From: Wandonia sp964447015
GTDB taxonomy: Bacteria; Bacteroidota; Bacteroidia; Flavobacteriales_D; Crocinitomicaceae
Reading direction: 5' to 3'
Assembly (NCBI GenBank): GCA_964447015.1
Contig: CAYUQU010000025.1
Span: forward strand, 1 to 41,336
DNA length: 41,336 nucleotides
Under the pieces are notes generated by a model that saw only the letters and a program-made list of their open reading frames with translations, was not told the DNA's origin and did not search any database. A program made the position numbers and the translations under genes. Below are positions 33,304 to 41,336 of this stretch, piece by piece; positions within the stretch are counted from its first letter, which is position 1; each line of letters starts with the position of its first letter.

Positions 33304-33760
33304 TTTTATCGCAATTTGGAAATTGAGATAGTAATTCACGCGTCTCAAAAAGCTTGAAATCGGCAAAATCAAATCCCGGAGCGACAACACAACTGACAAG
33401 TGCATAACTGTCTTTTGAATCGACTGTCGACCCGAAAATAGTTCCTGCTTTGACCAATTGTTGCGGTCTGGAGTCAGGAGAATCTTTTCCCAATTTCAAT
33501 TCTTGATGACCTTCTTCATCCAGTGTGTGCACAGTCAAATCAGAACCCTCGTGATGAAACCAAAGCTCATCGCTCTTGATGATGTGAAAGCGCGATACAT
33601 CATCCGAAGTCAGCAAAAAATAAATTGAAGTCATTAAACTTCGAGTTCCAGATGGTGTTTCAACAGAATCTGTTGATCGGTAAACTTCGCTGTAATATCC
33701 ACCTTCTGGGTGAGATTGGAGGTTGAGGGTCTGGATGAGATGTTCAATTCGATTTTTCAT
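33284..33760 (-). CDS. DUF985/cupin_5 protein
   Basis: A 158-residue cupin of the DUF985 (cupin_5) type. It starts LNLQSHPEGGYYSEVYRS and contains SLMTSIYFLLTSDDVSRFHIIKSDELWFHHEGSDLTVHTLDEEG, with the conserved metal-site pattern, and ends VAPGFDFADFKLF. The family's reaction is not established; sugar-phosphate-related binding has been suggested. Its 3' end overlaps the end of the channel gene by 20 bp. Confidence 0.85.
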   Translation of the reverse strand: MKNRIEHLIQTLNLQSHPEGGYYSEVYRSTDSVETPSGTRSLMTSIYFLLTSDDVSRFHIIKSDELWFHHEGSDLTVHTLDEEGHQELKLGKDSPDSRPQQLVKAGTIFGSTVDSKDSYALVSCVVAPGFDFADFKLFETRELLSQFPNCDKIISRLT

Positions 33761-33804
33761 GAGCTAAAGTTAATTTTTTAGTCTAAAAAATAAAGACTAT
33801 AGAC

Positions 33805-33847
33805 CCCGACAATATCGGGACAAGCTAATAGACAAAAGAAATTAGAC
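33805..33847. repeat. Hairpin CCCGA-N5-TCGGG and dispersed 18-bp repeat, copy 2
   Basis: CCCGA (33805-33809) pairs with TCGGG (33815-33819). Downstream AGACAAAAGAAATTAGAC (33830-33847) matches the copy at 31951 in 17 of 18 positions. The block follows TAAAGACT (33791-33798), also found near the first copy (31940-31947). Nothing here appears to be coding. Confidence 0.6.
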
Positions 33848-33880
33848 GAATGTGTTTCTCTGAGTAAAGGAGTATATAAT

Positions 33881-34180
33881 CTAACCGAAATTAATGTAAA
33901 AAGCAATTAGAGAAGCTAAAGTTATAATAGCAATCGATAAAAGTAAAATATTCTGTAATCTCCTTCTCTTCAATGCTTTATTACGAATTTCTAGTTTATA
34001 ATAATAAAGTTCTTCTTCACTTAATTCCACAAATTCGAGCATGGTTCGGTGGTCATTTTCTTTGTCATATCGCGTGCTCCACTGAGAATCTTTAAACTTC
34101 GCTTTGTTAGATGTTTTAGACTCACGGTTTTGCTTTAACCTATTGTTCATGTCCTGCATATGACCTGCTCCGAAACCCAT
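33881..34180 (-). CDS. Small protein with C-terminal membrane anchor
   Basis: A 99-residue protein, mostly basic and polar (for example MNNRLKQNRESKTSNKAKFKD), then an acidic helix (SEEELYYYKLEIRNKALKRRR) and one C-terminal membrane segment (about 76-96, NILLLSIAIITLASLIAFYI). It is tail-anchored in shape. I recognise no family. It is divergent from panB, so its promoter region is shared with it. Confidence 0.6.
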   Translation of the reverse strand: MGFGAGHMQDMNNRLKQNRESKTSNKAKFKDSQWSTRYDKENDHRTMLEFVELSEEELYYYKLEIRNKALKRRRLQNILLLSIAIITLASLIAFYINFG

Positions 34181-34237
34181 TTCAATTTGTTAATTGTGCA
34201 CTGAAATTCAATTTCGTAAAGATAATGAATTAAATTC

Positions 34238-34271
34238 TTGCTTTCCTTCTCCAATTAAACCCTTAACTTTG
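34238..34271 (+). promoter_or_regulatory. panB promoter
   Basis: TTG (34238-34240) and TAACTTTG (34264-34271) are 23 bp apart, which fits the Bacteroidota consensus. The leader to ATG 34290 would be about 12 nt. Confidence 0.6.
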
Positions 34272-34289
34272 TCTAAAATCTGAACAGAT

Positions 34290-35108
34290 ATGTCAGTACA
34301 CAGAAAACAAGAAAAGCGTGTGACAACGCACGTGTTGCAAGAAATGAAAGTGCGTGGAGAGAAAATCTCTATGTTGACAGGATATGACTTTTCCATGGCT
34401 CGAATCATTGATACAGCAGGAATTGACGTGATTTTAGTCGGCGATTCAGCTTCGAATGTGATGGCGGGACACGAGACGACACTTCCAATAACACTTGACC
34501 AGATGATTTATCACGCTTCATCTGTTGTACGCGCAGTTCAACGTGCTCTTGTGGTTGTGGACATGCCTTTTGGATCTTATCAAGGAAATTCTAAAGAAGC
34601 GCTTTCAAACGCAATCCGAATCATGAAAGAATCGGGTGGGCATGCGGTGAAACTTGAAGGTGGACGTGAAATAAAAGAATCTATCGAGCGAATTTTAACT
34701 GCGGGAATTCCTGTAATGGGTCACCTTGGGTTAACGCCACAGTCTATTTATAAATTTGGAACCTATGTCGTTCGAGCTAAAGAAGAAGATGAAGCTGAAC
34801 GCTTAGTGCAAGATGCAAAAATGCTCGAAGAAACAGGCTGTTTTGCAATTGTGTTGGAGAAAATCCCTGCTGAACTCGCCGCTCGTGTTGCGAAGGAAGT
34901 TTCGATTCCAATTATCGGAATTGGTGCAGGTGGCGGAGTAGACGGTCAGGTACTTGTAGTACATGATATGTTGGGAATTAACAACGAGTTTAATCCACGT
35001 TTTTTGCGGAAATACGCCAATTTACATGAAGAAATGCTAGGTGCTTTCCATCGTTATATCGAAGATGTGAAATCAGGAGATTTCCCGAACGAAAACGAAC
35101 AGTATTAA
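34290..35108 (+). CDS. panB: 3-methyl-2-oxobutanoate hydroxymethyltransferase
   Basis: PanB moves a hydroxymethyl group from methylenetetrahydrofolate to 2-oxoisovalerate, making ketopantoate on the way to pantothenate and CoA. This 272-residue protein has the TIM-barrel motifs LTGYDFSMARIID, GDSASNVMAGHETTLPI (D52), VVVDMPFGSY (D91) and AVKLEGG (E123), all Mg2+ or substrate ligands, and a catalytic Glu in IVLEKIPAELA. The length is normal. The next gene starts 5 bp later. No panC is next to it. Confidence 0.96.
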   Translation: MSVHRKQEKRVTTHVLQEMKVRGEKISMLTGYDFSMARIIDTAGIDVILVGDSASNVMAGHETTLPITLDQMIYHASSVVRAVQRALVVVDMPFGSYQGNSKEALSNAIRIMKESGGHAVKLEGGREIKESIERILTAGIPVMGHLGLTPQSIYKFGTYVVRAKEEDEAERLVQDAKMLEETGCFAIVLEKIPAELAARVAKEVSIPIIGIGAGGGVDGQVLVVHDMLGINNEFNPRFLRKYANLHEEMLGAFHRYIEDVKSGDFPNENEQY

Positions 35109-35113
35109 TTCGC

Positions 35114-35785
35114 ATGGAAGTACTTTACGAAGACAACCATCTTATTATCGTAAACAAAGCCGCGAGCGAAATTGTACAGGGCGACAAAACTGGAGATAAA
35201 CCTCTAAGCGACATCGTAAAAGAGTATATCCAAGTCAAATACAATAAACCTGGAGCTGTTTTTCTCGGTGTGGTTCATCGTTTAGATCGACCTGTTTCTG
35301 GAATTGTACTTTTTGCTAGAACAAGCAAAGCACTTGAGCGAATGAACAAAAAATTTCGCGAGAAAGAAATTCAGAAAAAGTATTGGGCTGTTGTCGAAAA
35401 AACTCCTGAAAAGAGTGAGGGGACTTTAGAGAATTACCTCATCAAAAATCAGGAAAAGAACAAATCATTTGTCCAAAAAGACGATAAAGCTGGCGCAAAA
35501 TTGAGCAAATTGAGCTATAAAGTACTCAGCCAATCAGACAAATACACACTCCTTGAAGTCGAACTGCACACAGGTCGACACCACCAAATTCGCGTTCAAC
35601 TTTCGCATATGGGATGCATAATCAAAGGCGATGTAAAATACGGAGCGCGCCGTTCAAACGAGGATGCTTCAATTCACCTTCACGCCCGAGAACTTTCTTT
35701 TGAGCATCCAGTTTCTAAAGAAAAAATCAAAGTCATAGCACCTGTCCCAAAGCATGATGCATTGTGGAAGTTTTTTGGTGGATGA
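35114..35785 (+). CDS. RluA-family pseudouridine synthase
   Basis: A 223-residue enzyme that changes uridine to pseudouridine in rRNA or tRNA. The catalytic motif is VVHRLDRPVSG (D58), with KKYWAVVE and the C-terminal LHTGRHHQIRVQLSHMGCIIKGDVKYGA, all typical. It has no S4 domain, so it is nearer the RluA/TruC/RluC small form. The exact target cannot be told. It starts 5 bp after panB and is probably translated from the same transcript. Confidence 0.92.
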   Translation: MEVLYEDNHLIIVNKAASEIVQGDKTGDKPLSDIVKEYIQVKYNKPGAVFLGVVHRLDRPVSGIVLFARTSKALERMNKKFREKEIQKKYWAVVEKTPEKSEGTLENYLIKNQEKNKSFVQKDDKAGAKLSKLSYKVLSQSDKYTLLEVELHTGRHHQIRVQLSHMGCIIKGDVKYGARRSNEDASIHLHARELSFEHPVSKEKIKVIAPVPKHDALWKFFGG

Positions 35786-35914
35786 TTTTTGTAAAATAGT
35801 ATTTTCAAGAGACTACTAGCTTGAAGTTACAGTTCTCAATAGCGTATACGATTTCTTTTTTTAGTTGGAAAGAATAATTGGTGAATGTAATAAAGATTAG
35901 TTAAATATTTTTTA

Positions 35915-35922
35915 TAGATTTG
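35915..35922 (+). promoter_or_regulatory. Possible -7 element TAGATTTG of the T9SS protein gene
   Basis: TAGATTTG is a perfect TAnnTTTG match 22 nt before the ATG at 35944. No TTG was found at normal -33 spacing. Confidence 0.3.
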
Positions 35923-35943
35923 ATTTATATTATTACAAGTCAG

Positions 35944-36462
35944 ATGAATAAAATTATATTGTCTTTAATTTTTGTATTAGGTGTTTGGTTTATTAGCATT
36001 TCACAATCTCTTCAATTTAGTTTTAACAATGACTCTTCATCGGAGTATATCGTTGCTGATATTATGAAAGTTGATTTTGATGATGATTATTTAAATCTTT
36101 ACTTAAATGATCAAAGCGTCTATTCTTGGCTACGATCCGAAATTAGAATGATGAATTATACTAAAGAATCTGTTGGGGTGGAAATATTTACTCAACCAAC
36201 ATTTTCTTCGGATATTTTAATTTACCCTAATCCATTTTCTGCTTTCATAAATGTTAAATTTGAGTTGAACATATCTTCTGAATTACAAATAATAGTCTAC
36301 AGTAACAATGGAAGTGAAGTTTATTCATCAACTCTACAGTATTTACAAAAAGGAGAACACGAATTGCAAATTGATTTAAGCAAATATTCAGATGGAATAT
36401 ATTCAATTGTATTAGCTTCAAATGAAATGAAAATTTCGAAAAATGTTGTGCTAAGTCGTTAA
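35944..36462 (+). CDS. Small T9SS sorting-domain protein
   Basis: A 172-residue secreted protein. It has a signal peptide (1-21, ending FISISQS), a short middle (EYIVADIMKVDFDDDYLNLYLNDQSVYSWLRSEIRMMNY), a pattern found N-terminal in other Bacteroidota exported proteins, and a T9SS type A tail (LIYPNPFSAFINVKFELN ... DGIYSIVLASNEMKISKNVVLS). I chose ATG 35944 because the in-frame TTG at 35920 lies within the promoter-like motif. It is 23 bp before the FISUMP gene and so likely in one operon; the N-terminal middle segment resembles the repeat at the start of that protein. Confidence 0.75.
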   Translation: MNKIILSLIFVLGVWFISISQSLQFSFNNDSSSEYIVADIMKVDFDDDYLNLYLNDQSVYSWLRSEIRMMNYTKESVGVEIFTQPTFSSDILIYPNPFSAFINVKFELNISSELQIIVYSNNGSEVYSSTLQYLQKGEHELQIDLSKYSDGIYSIVLASNEMKISKNVVLSR

Positions 36463-36485
36463 TTTTAAAGAAACACATAACCGAA

Positions 36486-38636
36486 ATGAACTGCTATAGA
36501 ATATTTTTAATTAGTATTGTTTTCTTTCTCAGTAATTTTGTTAATTCACAAAATGTGATGAATATCCATTTATCAAATGGAACTGTAGAAACATTTGATT
36601 TGGATGTTGTTGATAGCATGAACTTCACGCTTACGCCACCACCTGAGCAATTCCATATATATGACACTAATGGTTATGTGACTTCATTTAATATAGTTGA
36701 TATTGATAGTATTACTTATGGGCTTTTAACTCCACTTTTACTACCAATCGTAACTTCTAATGAAGTTAATTCTATTACAATTAATTCAGCTGTTGTTGTT
36801 GGTGAAGTCTTAGATCAGGCAGGTGGTTTTGAAAGAGGTGTTGTATGGTCACAAAGTCCAAGTCCTACATTATTGGATAGCGTGCAATCTGAAATGATGA
36901 ATTTGGGTGTTTTTTCAATTCAATTAACAGATCTTCAGCCGTCTACAAGTTATTATGCTAGAGCCTATGCAACTAACAATGAGGGGACAAGCTATGGAAC
37001 AACATTGTCGTTTCAAACTTTAGATATTGAATATTTGAACCCATCATTAAATTATAATGAGATAATAGATATTGATGGAAATAGTTACAATACAATTGTA
37101 ATTGGAAATCAGGAATGGATGGCTGAAAATCTTCGAGTAAAGAGATTTAGAAATTTAGACAGTATCACGAACATTACAATCCCTTTTTCGTGGTCTCAGT
37201 TCGATACTACTGCATATTGCTATTTTAATAATGATCCTTCTACTCCAACACCCATTGGATTGTTATATAATGGAAATACTATAGTAGATGAAAGAGGTCT
37301 GTGTCCAGTTGGTTGGCATGTTCCAAAGAAAGAGGAATGGGAAGAATTATTATTATTCATAGATTCTGCACCACAAATAACTAATAATTATGTCGCAGCC
37401 GATGATCTTAAATCTTCTGAAGAAGGTTTTTATTGGTTGGCACCAAACAGTGCGAATAACTCAACTGGAATGTCTGTATTACCAGGAGGATGGAGATATT
37501 ATTTAGGTGATTTTGAGCAGGAAATGTCTGAGGCTCGTTTATGGTCTTCTACCATAATGGGATTATCTGAAATGTGGTATATGCATTTCTCATTTGATTC
37601 AGATCAAGTTATTGTTGCCTCCATGGATAATAGAAGTGGTGCTTCTGTTCGGTGTGTAAAAGATTACCCTCCTCAAGTAACAACTATTGAACCGAATAAT
37701 ATTAGTGATAGTGAGGCAACATCAGGGGGCGAAGTAACCGACGAAGCAAATTACCCTGTCACGGAAAAAGGGATTGTTTGGTCAATATCGCCAAATCCTA
37801 CTATAACCAATAACGACGGTATTACAGTGGATGGCTCTGGAATGGGCGCTTTTTCAAGTCAACTAACAAATTTATATCCAAATACTCAATATTATGTGAG
37901 AGCTTATGCGACAAATATAGAAACTACTAGTTATGGTGATGAATTCACGTTAACAACAGAAGACTTTGCTTTTCCTACTGATTTCTTGAACCCTTCGTTC
38001 ACATACAATACAATTAGTGATATTGAAGGAAATGTTTATCACACTCTTGTGATTGGGTCGCAAGAATGGATGATTGATAACTTGCGAACAGCAACTTTTG
38101 CAAATGGAGACCCAATTCCTGAAATACCTGATAATTTGAACTGGATTAATGCAACAAATGCTGCATGGTGTTCGTATTCAAATGATACTAGCTATCAAGC
38201 TCCTTTTGGTAAATTATACAATTGGTATGCAACTGTTGATTCTAGAAATATTTGCCCGACCAATTGGCATGTTCCTACTGATGATGAATGGAATATACTG
38301 ATTCATTATTTTGAGCCTTGGGTTCCAGGGGATGCAACAGGACAGCAATCACTTTCTTTGGGAGGGGAGTTAAAATCAATAGGAACTACTTATTTTAATT
38401 CGCCTAATACTGGCGCTACCAATTCAATAGGTTTTTCTGCATTACCAGGAGGTTTTAGAGGGAATGGAGGTCTTTTTGAAGAAATAAATATTGTAGGTTG
38501 GTGGTGGACTTTGACTGAAGATATTGACTATCCAAATTCTTCTTATTATAGGTCTGTTAATTATTCAAATGCATACTTATACAGAAATTCAACATTTAAA
38601 AGAGAAGGACTTTCTGTTAGGTGCGTAAGAGATTAA
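36486..38636 (+). CDS. Secreted protein with two Fn3-like/FISUMP units
   Basis: A 716-residue exported protein. A signal peptide (1-22) is followed by two short repeats (MNIHLSNGTVETFDLDVVDSMNFT and FHIYDTNGYVTSFNIVDIDSITYG). Then comes a unit of an Fn3-like domain and a FISUMP domain, occurring twice: FISUMP 1 at about 185-391 (GNQEWMAENLRVKRF ... GLCPVGWHVPKKEEWEELL ... SVRCVKD) and FISUMP 2 at about 500-716 (GSQEWMIDNLRTATFANG ... NICPTNWHVPTDDEWNILI ... SVRCVRD). It lacks a sorting tail. The double unit suggests an internal duplication. The family is surface-located in Fibrobacter and others; the role is unknown. Confidence 0.88.
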   Translation: MNCYRIFLISIVFFLSNFVNSQNVMNIHLSNGTVETFDLDVVDSMNFTLTPPPEQFHIYDTNGYVTSFNIVDIDSITYGLLTPLLLPIVTSNEVNSITINSAVVVGEVLDQAGGFERGVVWSQSPSPTLLDSVQSEMMNLGVFSIQLTDLQPSTSYYARAYATNNEGTSYGTTLSFQTLDIEYLNPSLNYNEIIDIDGNSYNTIVIGNQEWMAENLRVKRFRNLDSITNITIPFSWSQFDTTAYCYFNNDPSTPTPIGLLYNGNTIVDERGLCPVGWHVPKKEEWEELLLFIDSAPQITNNYVAADDLKSSEEGFYWLAPNSANNSTGMSVLPGGWRYYLGDFEQEMSEARLWSSTIMGLSEMWYMHFSFDSDQVIVASMDNRSGASVRCVKDYPPQVTTIEPNNISDSEATSGGEVTDEANYPVTEKGIVWSISPNPTITNNDGITVDGSGMGAFSSQLTNLYPNTQYYVRAYATNIETTSYGDEFTLTTEDFAFPTDFLNPSFTYNTISDIEGNVYHTLVIGSQEWMIDNLRTATFANGDPIPEIPDNLNWINATNAAWCSYSNDTSYQAPFGKLYNWYATVDSRNICPTNWHVPTDDEWNILIHYFEPWVPGDATGQQSLSLGGELKSIGTTYFNSPNTGATNSIGFSALPGGFRGNGGLFEEINIVGWWWTLTEDIDYPNSSYYRSVNYSNAYLYRNSTFKREGLSVRCVRD

Positions 38637-38660
38637 TTTGCAAGAATAAACATAATATAC

Positions 38661-38695
38661 AAAGCACTATTCAGCTGAATAGTGCTTTTGTTTTT
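38661..38695 (+). terminator. Intrinsic terminator after the FISUMP gene
   Basis: AAAGCACTATTCAG (38661-38674) is followed at once by its perfect reverse complement CTGAATAGTGCTTT (38675-38688) and TGTTTTT. It lies 25 bp after the stop. Confidence 0.85.
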
Positions 38696-38786
38696 GATAC
38701 AATTTCACCTTTCCACACCTATCGCATTATTTTCCCACACATATTCCTTATTTTTACCACCTGAATAAAAGAAATTATCGAGATAC

Positions 38787-41222
38787 ATGAAGATTTCATT
38801 AAACTGGCTCAAGGATTACATTCAAATTGATTTAACGCCCGAGCGCATCGACCAAATTTTAACTGACACGGGATTAGAAGTGGAAGGCGTGGAAAAAATT
38901 GAAGCGGTAAAGGGTGGATTGCAAGGTGTAGTAATCGGCGAAGTATTGTCGTGCGAGCAACACCCTGACGCAGATCGTTTGAAGGTGACTTCGGTGAACC
39001 TTGGAAATGGTGTGCCTGTGCAAATTGTGTGCGGTGCGCCAAATGTGGCTGCGGGACAGAAAGTGGTTGTCGCTACTGAAGGTTGTACGCTTTACCCAAA
39101 TCCTGACGAGCCATTTAAAATCAAGAAATCGAAAATTCGCGGTGTGGAATCCAATGGGATGATTTGCGCTGAAGATGAACTTGGAATGGGGGAGTCGCAC
39201 GCAGGAATTATGGTGCTTGATGAAAGTGCCGTTGCAGGAACTCCGGCTTCAAAATTTTTCAGTCTTGAAGACGATTACTTGATTGAAATTGGCTTGACAC
39301 CAAACCGTGCAGATGCAATGGGGCATATTGGTGTGGCGAGAGATTTGAAGGCATTTTTGAATGTACACGAGTCAGCAAAATTGGAGATCAATTTACCAGA
39401 TGTAACGAAGTTCAAAGTCGCTTCTCAATCAAATTCAGTAAAAATTGAGGTGGAAGACACTGAACGTTGCCCAAGATATTGTGGAGTGACCATAGCTGGA
39501 GTGAAAGTTAAACCTTCTCCTGAATGGCTTCAAAAAAGATTGCGAACGATAGGATTGACTCCGATTAATAACATAGTTGATGTCACAAATTATGTGATGT
39601 TTGAATTGGGAACGCCACTACATGCTTTTGATGGTGCTGTAGTAAACGGTCAAGTGAAAGTGCGCACAGCGAAAGCAGGCGAGACACTGGTTACTTTAGA
39701 CGGAGAAGAACGCAAATTAAATACAACGGATTTAGTAATTGCCAATGCGAATCAGGCGATGTGTATCGCGGGAGTATTTGGTGGAGAAAAATCAGGCGTA
39801 TCAGACTCGACGACAACAATATTTTTAGAATCGGCAGTATTTAATCCCGTATCGGTGCGTAAAACAGCCCGAGCTCACGGAATGAACACAGATGCTTCTT
39901 TTCGCTTTGAGCGAGGTGTAGATCCCGAATTGACGATGTATGCATTGAAACGTGCAACTCTTTTGATTCAGGAAGTAGCAGGAGGAGAGATAGCAATGGA
40001 ACCATTGGATGTGTATCCAAACAAGTTGATGCCATTTGAGGTGAAATTCAGTCCTGAAAGATGCAATAAATTGATAGGAACGACAATTTCAGAAGACGTA
40101 ATGACTTCGATTCTGTCTAATCTTGATATTTCAATTCAGGGCAAAAAAGGTAGCGAATGGACACTGCAAGTTCCTGCATATCGTGTGGATGTACAAAGAG
40201 AAGCGGATGTCGTAGAAGAAGTACTTCGCATTTATGGCTTCAATAATGTACCGTTACCTGACAAATTAAATACATCACTTTCATTCAGACAGAAACCTGA
40301 TAAGGAAGCACTGAAAAACACAGTTGCGGGTTTGTTGGTAGGTTTTGGTGCGTTCGAATTACTGAATAATTCGTTGACCAAATCGACTTACGTGAATGAA
40401 CTTGGAGGTGAAGTATTGTCTTCAGAACGTCATGTAGAAATTCTAAATCCACTTTCGAATGAACTGGATGTGATGCGGCAATCGTTGCTATTCTCTTCAC
40501 TTGAAGTGGTAGCGTATAACCAAAACCGTCAGCGTGGAGATCTTAAAGCATATGAATTTGGAAAGGTTTACCACAAGTTTGATACGGGTTACAACGAGAA
40601 CGAACGTTTACTAATCGTACTTTCTGGTAAAAGAGAAATGGAGAGTTGGAATAGTATTCCAGGAAACGTATCGTTTTACTCTGTAAAAGGAATGGTTGAC
40701 GCGCTTTATCGCCGATTGGGGTTGCAGAAAATGACAAGTGAAAAACCGCTAAAGAGTTCAATTCTTGAAGACGGTGTACAACTTGTAACAGGAAAACTGA
40801 AAACTGGCGAAATTGGTTGGATTACCAAGAAAATGAAAAAACATTTCGGCATCAAGCAAGATGTGTTTGTCGCTGATTTGGATTGGGATGCCATTGTACA
40901 ATCTTCGGTAATGAATAAAGTGAAATTCACAGAATTATCCAAAACACAAGCCGTTCGAAGAGATTTCTCTTTGCTGTTAGACAAGTCGATCACATTTGCA
41001 GAAATTCAAGATATCGCCCTTAAATCAGACAAGAAAATTCTCCGCGAAGTTGGACTGTTCGATGTATACGAAGGCAAAAACTTAGATGAAGGCAAAAAAT
41101 CTTACGCCGTGAGTTTTATCTTCAGAGATGATGAAAAAACCCTCAAAGACGAGCAAGTTGATGCCATTATGAGCCGAATCCGCGAAGGTCTTGAAAAAGA
41201 ATTGAAGGCACAGTTGAGATAA
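38787..41222 (+). CDS. pheT: Phenylalanine-tRNA ligase beta subunit
   Basis: PheT is the beta subunit of phenylalanyl-tRNA synthetase, which pairs with PheS to charge tRNA-Phe. This 811-residue protein is full length for the long bacterial form: an N-terminal SLNWLKDYI, a tRNA-binding OB fold (about 40-150, IGEVLSCEQHPDADRLKV), the B3/B4 editing domain, the B5 domain, and an FDX-ACB C-terminal domain (FTELSKTQAVRRDFSLLLD ... KSYAVSFIFRDDEKTLKDEQVD). No pheS is in the window, so the two genes are separated here. Confidence 0.97.
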   Translation: MKISLNWLKDYIQIDLTPERIDQILTDTGLEVEGVEKIEAVKGGLQGVVIGEVLSCEQHPDADRLKVTSVNLGNGVPVQIVCGAPNVAAGQKVVVATEGCTLYPNPDEPFKIKKSKIRGVESNGMICAEDELGMGESHAGIMVLDESAVAGTPASKFFSLEDDYLIEIGLTPNRADAMGHIGVARDLKAFLNVHESAKLEINLPDVTKFKVASQSNSVKIEVEDTERCPRYCGVTIAGVKVKPSPEWLQKRLRTIGLTPINNIVDVTNYVMFELGTPLHAFDGAVVNGQVKVRTAKAGETLVTLDGEERKLNTTDLVIANANQAMCIAGVFGGEKSGVSDSTTTIFLESAVFNPVSVRKTARAHGMNTDASFRFERGVDPELTMYALKRATLLIQEVAGGEIAMEPLDVYPNKLMPFEVKFSPERCNKLIGTTISEDVMTSILSNLDISIQGKKGSEWTLQVPAYRVDVQREADVVEEVLRIYGFNNVPLPDKLNTSLSFRQKPDKEALKNTVAGLLVGFGAFELLNNSLTKSTYVNELGGEVLSSERHVEILNPLSNELDVMRQSLLFSSLEVVAYNQNRQRGDLKAYEFGKVYHKFDTGYNENERLLIVLSGKREMESWNSIPGNVSFYSVKGMVDALYRRLGLQKMTSEKPLKSSILEDGVQLVTGKLKTGEIGWITKKMKKHFGIKQDVFVADLDWDAIVQSSVMNKVKFTELSKTQAVRRDFSLLLDKSITFAEIQDIALKSDKKILREVGLFDVYEGKNLDEGKKSYAVSFIFRDDEKTLKDEQVDAIMSRIREGLEKELKAQLR

Positions 41223-41239
41223 CTAGACAATAGACGGTT

Positions 41240-41257
41240 AGACAATAGAAGTTAGAC
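41240..41257. repeat. Dispersed 18-bp repeat AGACAATAGAAGTTAGAC, copy 3
   Basis: Matches the copy at 31951 in 17 of 18 positions. A partial copy (TAGACAATAGAC) precedes it at 41224-41235. It follows pheT by 17 bp. The rest of the window to 41336 shows nothing I can identify. Confidence 0.6.
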
Positions 41258-41336
41258 TGCTTTTGTCTTTTATGTAACACTATTTGTAGTACATTGTTTT
41301 TTAGTAATTAATTGAGATCTCTCTATAACCAGTACG

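Noticed and set aside
33791..33850. Possible small gene or RNA in the 33761-33880 gap
   Set aside because: The gap holds only the CCCGA hairpin and the 18-bp dispersed repeat; no start codon with a coding frame and no tRNA-like fold was seen.

Overview
The window reads as a chromosomal segment of an AT-rich member of the Bacteroidota, most likely Flavobacteriales (a Crocinitomicaceae/Fluviicola-like relative is my guess, not demonstrated). The reasons are: four proteins with type IX secretion (T9SS) C-terminal sorting tails, DUF7619 and FISUMP (Fibrobacter succinogenes major paralogous) domains, Bacteroidota-type promoters (TTG, then 17-23 bases, then TAnnTTTG) in front of several genes, almost no Shine-Dalgarno sequences, and many lipoproteins. 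No rRNA, tRNA, CRISPR array, insertion sequence or prophage was seen.

Layout. 1-1604: a truncated lipoprotein gene and a DUF4143-type AAA+ ATPase with a tandem palindromic repeat upstream. 1693-2519: an ECF sigma factor overlapping a one-TM protein. 2525-7315 (minus): a YjbR-like protein, a DUF6265 lipoprotein, a lactate/malate dehydrogenase-like enzyme and a large AsmA-like protein. 7372-9806: a beta-barrel protein and a secreted LPX-type leucine-rich-repeat protein. 10032-15434: biotin genes bioB-bioF-[ATPase]-bioD-bioA. 15580-18471: a giant T9SS surface protein. 18597-19887: membrane protein, ECF sigma factor and two-TM protein. 19991-21346: ffh. 21424-29228 (minus): repeat-rich secreted protein, PIF1-like helicase, T9SS protein, ftsH and two small periplasmic proteins. 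29313-35785: LRR lipoprotein, fabF, CPBP protease, MscS channel, cupin, panB and an RluA-type pseudouridine synthase. 35944-38636: T9SS protein and a double FISUMP protein. 38787-41222: pheT.

Most genes are housekeeping (biotin, pantothenate, fatty acid synthesis, SRP, membrane proteolysis, tRNA charging) mixed with surface and secreted proteins. The most interesting signal is a pair of unrelated P-loop ATPases (384-1517 and 12334-13497). Each has a winged-helix-like C-terminal half, and each is preceded by its own multi-copy palindrome overlapping a predicted core promoter. The second sits inside the biotin operon with four 14-bp palindromes in two identically spaced pairs. I read these as self-regulating ATPase-plus-operator modules; this is inference from the sequence. 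Other points worth a second look are an LDH/MDH-like enzyme without the usual substrate-specificity residue, a GC-rich 22-bp perfect palindrome in the mscS leader, a dispersed 18-bp intergenic repeat, and two ECF sigma genes paired with unnamed membrane proteins.
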